Below, piece by piece: positions 48,593-57,640 of a stretch of DNA of 64,000 nucleotides (positions are counted from its first letter, which is position 1; each line of letters begins with the position of its first letter). The position numbers and the translations under genes are program-made. Below the pieces are notes generated by a model that was given only the letters and a program-made list of their open reading frames with translations, was not told the DNA's origin and made no database searches. The DNA comes from Paenibacillus soyae (GTDB lineage: Bacteria; Bacillota; Bacilli; Paenibacillales; Paenibacillaceae): positions 1 through 64,000 of the forward strand of contig NZ_JANIPJ010000014.1 of the NCBI RefSeq assembly GCF_024623455.1, written 5' to 3'.

Positions 48593-51500
48593 TCACCACT
48601 TCAGGTTCCGGCAAAACTTCGTTTTGACCGCAGCCTCGGCCTTGAAGCCGTTCTTCTTCAATAAGTCCTTTACCTTGGACTTCATGCTGTCGTTCTCGCC
48701 GCTGACCGCCGACTCCTCCGGACTCATCGCGTCATAGCTGAACGGTCCCGCCTCGGCTTTTGCTATGATCCCGTCTCCCCGGCAGCCCGTGTCGAAGTCA
48801 TAAGCAAACTTGTAGCCAGCGGTTAAGTTCACTACCCCTAACGTCGCTTTGCCCGTTATTTCCATGGTCAGCTCGTTCTTGGATATGCCCTCGAACGGTG
48901 AAATCTCGGTTCCACCGCCTACGCCGAAGCCGACCTCAGCGCAAGCGGAGACGCCTTCGTGCGAGATGCAAACCTTGCCTCCGCCGCCGACTCCCGAATA
49001 GACCGACCCGCCTACGCAGAACTGGCCGCACGGGTCGCGGAACATGATCGGGTTGTTGTTGACGTAAGCGTACATATTCGCTTGGCCGCTCTCCAGAAGG
49101 AGCGGATCGCGGGCCGTCCACCGTCCGGACAGCGGATCGTAGTCGCGGGCGCCGAACCGCACGAGCCCCGTATCGCGGTCCTCGATGCCGCCCGCATAAC
49201 CGATCACGAGCTCGAATGCCGGATTCGAGTCGGACAGCAGCCTGCCGAAGCCGTCGTAACGCAGCTCCTTGACGAGCGCACCGCCGGTATCCAGCACTTT
49301 GCTCGGCGTGCCGACCGCGTCGGCGATAACGTAATAGCGGGTGCCCGCCGTCTCCATGCCGATCAGGAGACCCATCTCGTTATAATAGTATTGAGTAACC
49401 GCGCCATCCGGCGCGACGCTTGCGGTGAGCAGGTTCGGCGCCTCCGGATTGCCGTACACATACCCTGTCGAACGACCTTCACCATCGTCCTTGGCCACTC
49501 TTCTGCCTAAGCCGTCATAGGTGTACTTGTAGGTAACTCCGCTTATCGTTGCCTCCAGCAGCTCGCCTCGCGCGCCGTAGCGGAACGCGTCTGCTCCCCG
49601 AGCCGTCATGTAGCCGTCCGCATCGAAAACATACGCCACGTCGCCCACCTGCTGCAACACGCCGTTATTGCCGTACGTGCTCGTTAAGGCTTCCGCCGCC
49701 CCAAGCTGGCTGCTTACCCGGTTTTTGTTCACATCGTAGGCGTAAGCTTCCGTTGTTGTTACACCGCCGCCATCCGTCCGGGTCACACCTGTCAGCTGGC
49801 CGTCGGCGTCGTAATCGTAATGGACCGTCTCCGTCCCGCTTGCCGAACGAATCGTGACGTCCGTAACGAAGCCTCTAAGGTCATACGCGTATTCCTCTCG
49901 GTACACCTCATTGCCTTGCAGCACATAGGCCGTGCTGGCCAGCTTCCCGTACTCGTCGTAGCCGAGCCGAATATCCATCGCGCCGTCGCTCATGGAGCCA
50001 ACCGCCCGAAGCGGTCCGCTGCGGGCGAACTGGAACGGCCCGTACCGGGTCAGATTATCGTCTCGGTCATACTGCATGGCCGTGCTCGCGACCGTATCCC
50101 CTATCGTCATGTTCATCGCCGTTAAATTAAAGAAATCATCGTAATCGTACGCGAAGCTTGCGTTCACTTTGCCGGAGAGCTCCATGGACGACACGTTCTC
50201 CCCGCTGTAGCCATAAGCGATGGATTGGTTTCTCGCCGCGTCGGCAGGCATGGCGCTTACGATCGCCGCTGCGAAATCGGAGCTGCCCTCGTAAGAAAAC
50301 GTCCGCAAAATATCGGCATCGTTCATCGCGATCGGCCGTCTTCCTCCCTCGGTCTCCAGAACGTGGCTGACCGTCCGGCCACTAGCCAATCGGGATTCCG
50401 TGATGCTTCCTCCATGGTCATACTCGGATTCGGTCCACGGCGCAGACTCCTGCGGCCCGAAGCCTTCGAATTGACCCAGCGCGTTGTAGGTTTGACCGTA
50501 GCCGCTTCCGTCCGGCATCGTCAGTCCCGTCAGCTGGCCAAGCTCGTCATACGTCTGGCCATACGTCTTGCTGCCCGGCGTCGTTACGGACAGAATGCGG
50601 CCCGCTTCGTCATAGGTATACGACTTGACGCTGCCGTGCGCATCCTCCTCCTTCTCGATTAAGCCCTGCGCATTATACGTGTAAGCGACGAATTTCTCGC
50701 CTTGAACGATTCTCTCGATTCGCCCAGCCCCGTCGTACGCATATTCGATTGGATGCAGGGTCGTACCCGGCCATGCCACTCGGGCAACTTGATCCTTGGC
50801 GTTCAAATACGTTTCCGTTACGACGCCTTCCGCCGTCGTTTGCGTGAATTTGTCGGCTGCCGCATCATAGTGGATCGTGGAAATATCCCCATTCACCGTA
50901 TGCCTTACCGTGTAGGACTGCAGCATGCCGCTCGCGTCCATGACGGCGGAACGCTGCTCTTGGAACGACGTCGTCGTTCCGTCCGGCGAGGTGTACGTCA
51001 GCTGGGTAACGTACGGAGTCAGTCGTCCCCACCGCGGGTCGATGCCGAACGTTTTGCGGATGACCGTGCCGTCCGGCAGCGTTGCCGTCTCGGTTCGTCC
51101 CGCCGCGCTCTCCGTAACCGTCTTATAGCCGCTCGAATCGGTGGTCGTATGAACGGTCGAGGCTTCATTTGCTGACGTTTCGTAGCGAGTTGCCCTTCCG
51201 TTCGGATCGGTGAAGGTCACGATCTCGGCATTGCCCGCAATGGATCGCTCCAGCGTTTTGACACCGCCTTTCGCATTCACTGCCTCCACCAAAAATCCAA
51301 GTTCATCGTAGCGGTAGCGACTCGTCTCCTGCTTCGGATTCGTAAGCTCCGTGAGCAAGCCGTCTCCGTATGTCATGGCAAACGCCTCTCCCGCTGGATT
51401 GACGATCGACGCCAGCTCTCCGCTGTCGCTCAGCGAGAGCGAGGTCCGCTGTCCTCCCGGCGCCACAATCGCCGTCGGATCGCCCTGCGCATTGCGTTCC

Positions 51501-54500
51501 ACCGCGGTCACATTACCGTAGCGGTCGGTGACGGAAATCAGTCTTCCCTCGGCGTCGTACCCAAAGCTGGTTTCCACGACGCCGGTCAAGGCGCTTCTCG
51601 TCATCACATGCCGTCCGGTCTCCTGATCGAACTCGTAGATCTGCATGCCGTCCTCCGACGGGATTCGGTAATGGCTGGCATCCACGCGGTAGAACAGTCT
51701 GCCGCCCTTGGTATTTCGATGCTGGACCCCCATATAGAATTCGCCCTCCGGTCCAATGCCCAGCAGCGAAATGGGAACCTTGCCCCCGGTCGCCCCATTC
51801 TCATTAACGACCTTCCTCTGAACGTTCGCCATGAAATCCGAGAGCACTTCTTGCAGGATGCCGTCCGGTGTTATGGTATAAAGCTTGTTCTGATCAGGCT
51901 CTACGAAATAAAGCTCGCCGTTCGGGCCCACTACCAGATCGCTGGCATAAAAAACGGCTTCAGTCGCTTTTATGCCGTCCGAAATGTTTTTGGCCGTGGT
52001 AAACACGTCGCCCGCTATATGCGTCAGCGTTCCTTCCGGCGTCAGCTCGCGGATCCGGCTTCGGTAACAACCCGGCGAGTTGCACCACTTCGAATCAAGC
52101 AAGTAGATGCTGCCGTCCGCTCCGAACTGGAATTCCGTCACGTTGCCGATATTCGTTTTGGTGGCGGCACCGCTGTCCGTCCCCCATGTATCTCTAGCGC
52201 CGAGCGCCGTCAGCACGCCGTCGGGATCCAGCTTATGAAGAGTCTGGTAATCAATGAAATAAAGGCTGCCGTCCGGCCCCATTTCGAGGTTCCGCGGGTC
52301 GATGAGATCCGTGTCGACGGCGATCTTGCCGTCCAGATTCGACGAGTAGTCGTCCGTCGTGTTACCTATGCCCGCAATTCGCGTCCACTGAAGGTCGGAA
52401 GGCTTTTTGCGATAGATCGTCTCATAGGATATATCCAGCGAATACAGGTTGTCGGCGTCGTCGACCATAATCTCGAACCATGCTTTGTTAGCGAACGAGT
52501 CGATTCGATTGACCGCGCCGTTCCTCTCCAGCTGGAACAACTCCACTCTGCCGGAATAACCTTTATTCGCCGTGAACGTCACCTTGCCGTCTCCTCCGAC
52601 GATGAGGTCGCTGACGCCGTAATCCTGCGACAGAACGGCGCTTTCAGCTGCCGATGGGTCTTTTTTGTAACGAAGCTCGAAAGCATCCGTCATATATCCA
52701 GGGAGTATTCTGAACCTGCCGTCGCCGAGCGTCAGCATATTCGTATCCGGATCGTAAACATGCCAGTTGTCGAAGCTCCATCCGCCGATGCCCGCTTCCT
52801 CGTAAGGATTGGCCGGGCTGACCAGCGCTCCCTCCCAACTCTTCGACGTTCGGATCGTCTGCAGGCCTCTGGACCCGATAACGGTTGCCGTATCGCCCAG
52901 CCGCGCGAAGCTCGCTTGGAACGATTCCGGGGAAGCGTAATACTGAATATTCCAGTGATAGTCGACCGTCACTTCGTAGGGCTGACTCCCGACCAGCATT
53001 CGCCCGTACGCGTCGCGGCCGTCCCATTGGAACGTGTACGATAGATTCGGCTGCGGAGCGAAGCTGCGGGTGAACGTCCTGCCCGCGATGCGGACGGTCG
53101 CCGATATGCTTCGCAGGGAATCCGGGAGCTCGGTGTCGTCGCTTAGCGGAATGTCCAGGCTCGATTTGTCCGCGTAGCCCTCAGTCCGCTTGCTTTGGTA
53201 CATCAAGTCGAGATTCGTACCCGCCACAGGCAGGCGCTCGCCCAAGCTCTGGTCCTGACAGCCGATAATCGAACCCTTCTCCGGGCACGGATCCTTTTCT
53301 TTTTCGATTTTGGCGCGTGGCTCGCGATTCGGCGGATTGATGGCGTCGGCCGGCGGGCCGTAAGGCCAGTTGCAGTCCCAAGGCGTGAAGTGGGCAATCG
53401 GCACGCGCCACAAGCTTTTGCCCGCGGAATACAGCTTGGCGAGCTCCACTCGTTCTTCTTCCGTCATGCCGATCGCGGTTAGCTCTGCCCCGTCGTCCGC
53501 GGCGCCATCTCCGTCTACGTCGACGGATGCCATGCCTCCGGCGGTGTCCACGATACCGATAATCACGCCGTTGTCCGACGGCACCCAGTTCGCCGCCTCG
53601 CGGTCGTAATAGCCGATCGGCACCGTCTCCCCTACGGGAAATTCCAGGAAGTTATCGACGTAGTAATAGAGCGGCTTGCTGAACGTAACCTCCGTCGCGT
53701 CCGCTTCGATCGCCTCGTCGGCGGACAGCTCTACCGCGTACGTATACCCAACGAATGACGGCAACTCGCCCGGCATGGCCGATAATCCGTTCTCCCCCAC
53801 CGTGTATTCGGTCGCGCGGAAATGAATTTCGGGCAGCCACCGCTCGGTGCCGTCCGGCAGCTTCATCGTTGCCGACGTGCCCGGCGGAACGATCAGCGTG
53901 CCTTGTCTCGTGCCGTCCGCATCCGATACCGGACTGCTTTGGGCGACTTGGTAGACGCCCGAGCCGTTAAGACCGATCGTCGTCACCTTCGTGTCGTAAG
54001 CGAGCAGCGTCACGTCCGGAAGCTCCTCGAACTCTTCCCAGTTCGTTTCTATTTTGCGTTGGGCTTCCATGAAGCCTTCCCGTTCGTACTCGACCGTCAG
54101 CTCGCCTCCGCCGTTCACGGCCAAGTCGAACATGCCGTCGGCCCGGGTATACGTCTGACCCAGCTCGCCATGCCCCAACACGGAAACCTTCACCCCCGGG
54201 AGCGGCCGGTTATCGGCATCGAGTACCTTCCCCCGGAGAACCGCGATGCGATCCAGCTCGATTGCTCCGGTGGCAACGCCTGATTGGATCGGGTCCTCTC
54301 CTTCATATAGGAAAGCGGACATGTCGGCCATTGTCGCCGGTCCCGTCAGCGGGAGCTGCTCCGCAATCGTGGCCGGATCAGGCGGCAGCTGGACCTCGCC
54401 GGCGGCTGGCGTCAGCGTAATCGACGCAGAGCGCGGCGACTCCGATCCGGCGGTGTTGTAAGCCGTCACGGCGAACGCGTACGTCGTGCCGTTGCTCAAG

Positions 54501-56059
54501 CCGGTTACGGTGCGGCTCGCGGATGCTCCAATATCCGTGCCGGCGTCCCACGTGGCGCCGCCGTCCATTGACCTGTACACTCGGTAGCCCGCCGCTCCGT
54601 TCGCGGACCAGCTCAGCGCGACAGAGGCATTGAATGCTTCTCCGGCAAGCCCTGTCGGCGTGGAAGGCGTCGGCGAGCCGCTCGGGTTCGGGGAGCTCGT
54701 TGCCGTTGCCGTCGCCGTCGCCGTCGGGCTCGGCGACACTGTCGCGGTCGGCGTCGCGGTTGCTGTCGGGCCTGTGGTGGGGACGGTGCTTGGTCCCGGC
54801 TGGCCCCCGCCAGGCACTCTTGTATCCGTAAACGAGAACGTTCCGAGATTAAGCGTTTCGCCTGCGGCCGGCGCTTTGATCGTTCCCTGCAGCTCGTTAT
54901 ATTGGCAATCGCATTCCTTCTGCTGCGGCTTCGGCTTGCCGATCAGCTTAAGGCTTGCCGGAATGTCGGAGTAGCCCAGTACGTTATCGGGAGTTCCCGC
55001 TGTCTCCAGCCTATTTTGAATAACCTGGTCCTCTATTAAGGTTAGCTCGTACTCACGGTTCGGAAGCACGTAGGCCCGGAAGCCGCCGTCTGGACCGGTA
55101 ACTGCGAAGAACGTCGGGTTCGTCGTGAAGACAGCGGCATATCCGGCCGCGTGTTGGCCATCCGCTTGCTTCAGCTTCCCTTGAATGATGGCCGCTTCGC
55201 CTGCCTCCAGCCGGAAAAGACGGTTAGAGCGGCTGAACGTGGCGGCTTCATTCGCAATCTTCGTCCCCTTCCACCCGTTGAGCTCCAGCTTGCCGTAAGG
55301 CGCGAACGTCCAATATAGGCCGAGGGCATTTGTTCTGCCCCAGCGGCTGACGGCCTGTTTTCCTTTTTCGTGCGTCGTTACGACCGCATCTTGGAGCGGC
55401 ATGCCTGCCTGGTCCGATACATGCGCGGCCATCAGGTGAAGCTTACGCTCCTGCATCCACTCCCATATGCGATAAATAATAACCGCCGCCTGCGCCCGAG
55501 TGAGCACGGCTTCGCCGCGGAACGTGCCGTCCTCGTAGCCTTGCAGCCATTCCTCCGAGCTGACCGCCTGCACGGCTTCGTCTGCCCATTCAGGTATGCG
55601 GCCGCCGTCTCGGTACGTTTTGGCTTGGTTGTTGTTGGAATCCGTCCCAAGCTGCAGCAGCTCGCCGATGAAATAAGCGGCTTCCTGCCTCGTCGCCGGT
55701 TTCTTGCCGTCGTAAGCGCCAAACGGCACCTTGTTGGTTATGGCCTCCTTGACAATGGATGCCAGCTCTTCGTTCTGTACGCTCCCTTTGCTGCCGTCAA
55801 GACGCAGCAGCAGCGTCAGCAGCTCATCCCGCGTCACGGTGCGCTCCGGCTTAAACAATCCGTCGGCGTAGCCGCGAATAATCCCCTCCGCGCCGAGCTC
55901 CTTAATCTCCTCCTCGGCCCAGCTAGGGAGCTTCTCTCCCTTCGCGGGCTTCCATCCGCTGCTTGCCGCTTCCGCGCCCGTCGGCCAGCCTGCCGGCATT
56001 AGCAGCAGCAGGCACAGAAATACCAGCACCGCCCGGGCAAGCCTATGCTTCTTCCTCAT
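48593..56059 (-). CDS. Giant SLH-anchored RHS/YD-repeat surface protein with NHL-like propeller
   Basis: About 2488 residues (positions below count from an upstream codon at 56077, 2494). Signal peptide to about 38; three SLH repeats about 41-215; a beta-rich region to 420; a Thr/Ala/Pro/Ser linker 425-465; a fibronectin III domain 472-559; a carboxypeptidase-regulatory-like fold 612-669; a large beta region to 1200; an NHL-like propeller 1225-1399 (DGSLYFIDYQTLHKLDPDG); YD repeats about 1480-2300 ending YDPLSGRWTARDPL, the RHS core end; then a 145-residue tail. SLH plus NHL plus YD repeats recall teneurin-like and RHS toxin shells. The tail is Gly-rich and has no recognised toxin fold, and no immunity gene follows. 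ATG at 56059 is chosen for its GGAGGCGG site. Confidence 0.9.
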   Translation of the reverse strand: MRKKHRLARAVLVFLCLLLLMPAGWPTGAEAASSGWKPAKGEKLPSWAEEEIKELGAEGIIRGYADGLFKPERTVTRDELLTLLLRLDGSKGSVQNEELASIVKEAITNKVPFGAYDGKKPATRQEAAYFIGELLQLGTDSNNNQAKTYRDGGRIPEWADEAVQAVSSEEWLQGYEDGTFRGEAVLTRAQAAVIIYRIWEWMQERKLHLMAAHVSDQAGMPLQDAVVTTHEKGKQAVSRWGRTNALGLYWTFAPYGKLELNGWKGTKIANEAATFSRSNRLFRLEAGEAAIIQGKLKQADGQHAAGYAAVFTTNPTFFAVTGPDGGFRAYVLPNREYELTLIEDQVIQNRLETAGTPDNVLGYSDIPASLKLIGKPKPQQKECDCQYNELQGTIKAPAAGETLNLGTFSFTDTRVPGGGQPGPSTVPTTGPTATATPTATVSPSPTATATATATSSPNPSGSPTPSTPTGLAGEAFNASVALSWSANGAAGYRVYRSMDGGATWDAGTDIGASASRTVTGLSNGTTYAFAVTAYNTAGSESPRSASITLTPAAGEVQLPPDPATIAEQLPLTGPATMADMSAFLYEGEDPIQSGVATGAIELDRIAVLRGKVLDADNRPLPGVKVSVLGHGELGQTYTRADGMFDLAVNGGGELTVEYEREGFMEAQRKIETNWEEFEELPDVTLLAYDTKVTTIGLNGSGVYQVAQSSPVSDADGTRQGTLIVPPGTSATMKLPDGTERWLPEIHFRATEYTVGENGLSAMPGELPSFVGYTYAVELSADEAIEADATEVTFSKPLYYYVDNFLEFPVGETVPIGYYDREAANWVPSDNGVIIGIVDTAGGMASVDVDGDGAADDGAELTAIGMTEEERVELAKLYSAGKSLWRVPIAHFTPWDCNWPYGPPADAINPPNREPRAKIEKEKDPCPEKGSIIGCQDQSLGERLPVAGTNLDLMYQSKRTEGYADKSSLDIPLSDDTELPDSLRSISATVRIAGRTFTRSFAPQPNLSYTFQWDGRDAYGRMLVGSQPYEVTVDYHWNIQYYASPESFQASFARLGDTATVIGSRGLQTIRTSKSWEGALVSPANPYEEAGIGGWSFDNWHVYDPDTNMLTLGDGRFRILPGYMTDAFELRYKKDPSAAESAVLSQDYGVSDLIVGGDGKVTFTANKGYSGRVELFQLERNGAVNRIDSFANKAWFEIMVDDADNLYSLDISYETIYRKKPSDLQWTRIAGIGNTTDDYSSNLDGKIAVDTDLIDPRNLEMGPDGSLYFIDYQTLHKLDPDGVLTALGARDTWGTDSGAATKTNIGNVTEFQFGADGSIYLLDSKWCNSPGCYRSRIRELTPEGTLTHIAGDVFTTAKNISDGIKATEAVFYASDLVVGPNGELYFVEPDQNKLYTITPDGILQEVLSDFMANVQRKVVNENGATGGKVPISLLGIGPEGEFYMGVQHRNTKGGRLFYRVDASHYRIPSEDGMQIYEFDQETGRHVMTRSALTGVVETSFGYDAEGRLISVTDRYGNVTAVERNAQGDPTAIVAPGGQRTSLSLSDSGELASIVNPAGEAFAMTYGDGLLTELTNPKQETSRYRYDELGFLVEAVNAKGGVKTLERSIAGNAEIVTFTDPNGRATRYETSANEASTVHTTTDSSGYKTVTESAAGRTETATLPDGTVIRKTFGIDPRWGRLTPYVTQLTYTSPDGTTTSFQEQRSAVMDASGMLQSYTVRHTVNGDISTIHYDAAADKFTQTTAEGVVTETYLNAKDQVARVAWPGTTLHPIEYAYDGAGRIERIVQGEKFVAYTYNAQGLIEKEEDAHGSVKSYTYDEAGRILSVTTPGSKTYGQTYDELGQLTGLTMPDGSGYGQTYNALGQFEGFGPQESAPWTESEYDHGGSITESRLASGRTVSHVLETEGGRRPIAMNDADILRTFSYEGSSDFAAAIVSAMPADAARNQSIAYGYSGENVSSMELSGKVNASFAYDYDDFFNLTAMNMTIGDTVASTAMQYDRDDNLTRYGPFQFARSGPLRAVGSMSDGAMDIRLGYDEYGKLASTAYVLQGNEVYREEYAYDLRGFVTDVTIRSASGTETVHYDYDADGQLTGVTRTDGGGVTTTEAYAYDVNKNRVSSQLGAAEALTSTYGNNGVLQQVGDVAYVFDADGYMTARGADAFRYGARGELLEATISGVTYKYTYDGLGRRVAKDDGEGRSTGYVYGNPEAPNLLTASVAPDGAVTQYYYNEMGLLIGMETAGTRYYVIADAVGTPSKVLDTGGALVKELRYDGFGRLLSDSNPAFELVIGYAGGIEDRDTGLVRFGARDYDPLSGRWTARDPLLLESGQANMYAYVNNNPIMFRDPCGQFCVGGSVYSGVGGGGKVCISHEGVSACAEVGFGVGGGTEISPFEGISKNELTMEITGKATLGVVNLTAGYKFAYDFDTGCRGDGIIAKAEAGPFSYDAMSPEESAVSGENDSMKSKVKDLLKKNGFKAEAAVKTKFCRNLKW

Positions 56060-56230
56060 CCCATCATCCGCCTCCATCTACATTCGTTTGCTTAGTCATA
56101 ACAAATTGTAGAAGAAGGAGGAAGCTGCCAGTAGTTACAGGCTGTCATCCATTTTGTCACGGGGCGTCACGGGTGTCACGAGTCGCAGGTTCGGGTCAGC
56201 AAGCATGTCCAATTGGGGGCGGGCAGCAAC

Positions 56231-56404
56231 GATCCCTCGTGTCGCTATCGCTCCCCGCCCCGCCCTCCCCGCACCTGCAACGATCCCTCGTGTCGCTATC
56301 GCAGCCCGCACCGCCTTCCCCGCACCTGCAACGATCCCTCGTGTCGCTATCGCTCCCCGCCCCGCCCTCCTCGCACCTGCAACGATCCCTCGTGTCGCTA
56401 TCGC
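56231..56404. repeat. Second 51-bp minisatellite, four copies
   Basis: Units begin GATCCCTCGTGTCGCTATCG at 56231, 56282, 56333 and 56384 (exact 51-bp period; the last is partial). Units 1 and 3 share GCTCCCCGCCCCGCCCTCC, unit 2 has GCAGCCCGCACCGCCTTCC. The sequence is unrelated to the minisatellite at 31510, but the period is the same. It lies downstream of telA and upstream of the RHS gene. The rest of 56060-56466 holds no supported gene. Confidence 0.92.
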
Positions 56405-56423
56405 CGCCCCCCAAGCGCCAAAA

Positions 56424-56455
56424 AGGCCCTCCGCATAAAATCGCGGAAGGCCCCA
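56424..56455 (-). terminator. Terminator of the xpaC-VWA-telA operon
   Basis: On the minus strand GGCCTTCCGC and GCGGAGGGCC pair around GATTTTAT, followed by TTTTTGG. It lies right after the telA stop at 56467. Confidence 0.85.
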
Positions 56456-56466
56456 AATCGCAGCTA

Positions 56467-57606
56467 CTATAACCCGAGCCGCTGTCCTCTCTCCAGCCGC
56501 CTGATCTGCTGCTCGCCGCTGTCGGCGAGCTCCCGGAACTGCAGGATCGTCTCCCTCATGCGAGGAAGAGCCTCCTGCTTGTAAGTGCTGATCGATTCGA
56601 GCGCCGCCAGCACGTCCGAGAACGCCTGCTTCATCGTCTCGACCGACACGCTCGCCTCCAGCGCCTGCTTGTGAATGACCGCGCCCTGCTCCTTCAGCAT
56701 TCTGGAGGTGCCGCTGATCAGCATGTCGGTCGTCTGGTTCAGCAGCTCGATCTTCTGCAGAACAATGCGCTGGTTGTACAGCGCGCTCGCCACCGTCACC
56801 GATATTTTCAGAGCCGACACCGTCACGTTCCTCGCCCTGTCCACGCCGCGGATCAGCTCCTTGTTGTTGCGGACGACGACCTCGATCGCCATGATGCCCT
56901 GCTGGTTGACGACCAGCATCTGCTGAAGGTCCATGACGCGCTGCCGCAGCGGGAAGAGCACCTCCTCCGTAATAAAACGAATCTTATCCTCCGACTCCCC
57001 CCGTGCCTTCGCCGCCTCCAGCTGCCGCTCGATCTCCGCGTCCATCATCAGGCCGAGCTGGATTTCCTTCTGCAGCCTCTTCGTCAGCTCCCGCAGCGCC
57101 TGCTGCTCAAGCTCCAGCGTCGTATTGTCGTTGCGCAGGACGGCCTTGCCCTTATCGAGAGACACAATGATGTCCGAGATGACCTCGTCCGCCTTCTGGT
57201 ACTTCGCGAAGTAGCCGCGCAGCGGGTGAAAAAACTTGCCGAACAGTCCGCTCTTGGCAAAATCGATCGCGCTCGGATCGAGGTCCTTCAGCTGGTGATG
57301 GAGCTCCGTCAACCCTCTGGCCACTTGGCCTCCGTCATCGCCCGTTTTCGCCAAATTCGCGACCGACACCTGCAGCAGGTTGTTTTTGTCCGAGGACGAC
57401 CGCATCGTGTTCATGCCGAAGCTGTCCATGGCGCCCAAGATCGCCTTACGCTTCTCGAGCGACTCCAGATCAAGCTCCAGTATAGCGGCAACGTTGCTCA
57501 CGGCCAGCTCCTTCAGCTTCTTTACTTCCTGCGGCTCCGGCTTCACTTCCTCCTCGATGACGGTCTTCAGCTCCTCCGGACTGATCACTTCCATCGTAAA
57601 CGACAT
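56467..57606 (-). CDS. TelA/YaaN-family toxic anion resistance protein
   Basis: About 379 residues, largely helical and coiled-coil. It contains SLEKRKAILGAMDSFGMNTM, LTELHHQLKDLDPSAIDF and the TelA core GLFGKFFHPLRGYFAKYQKA, with KISVTVASALYNQRIVLQKI later. TelA proteins are linked to tellurite and other toxic-anion or envelope stress. In Bacillus its relative yaaN follows xpaC; here a VWA gene lies between the two. ATG at 57606 (MSFTMEV) is preferred over 57612. Last gene of the operon, with its own terminator. Confidence 0.9.
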   Translation of the reverse strand: MSFTMEVISPEELKTVIEEEVKPEPQEVKKLKELAVSNVAAILELDLESLEKRKAILGAMDSFGMNTMRSSSDKNNLLQVSVANLAKTGDDGGQVARGLTELHHQLKDLDPSAIDFAKSGLFGKFFHPLRGYFAKYQKADEVISDIIVSLDKGKAVLRNDNTTLELEQQALRELTKRLQKEIQLGLMMDAEIERQLEAAKARGESEDKIRFITEEVLFPLRQRVMDLQQMLVVNQQGIMAIEVVVRNNKELIRGVDRARNVTVSALKISVTVASALYNQRIVLQKIELLNQTTDMLISGTSRMLKEQGAVIHKQALEASVSVETMKQAFSDVLAALESISTYKQEALPRMRETILQFRELADSGEQQIRRLERGQRLGL

Positions 57607-57640
57607 CCCCATGCCCCCTTTTTATTCGAGCAAAATAAAC

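Noticed and set aside
48415-48627. Plus-strand ORF of 70 residues
   Set aside because: It reads through the RHS terminator and into antisense of the RHS gene.
51608-53044. Long plus-strand ORF of 478 residues
   Set aside because: Antisense shadow of the RHS gene; codon bias and YD motifs support the minus strand.
56196-56456. Short ORFs rich in DTRDRCRC repeats in the second minisatellite
   Set aside because: Direct result of the 51-bp repeat in a non-coding gap; no initiation site or family pattern.
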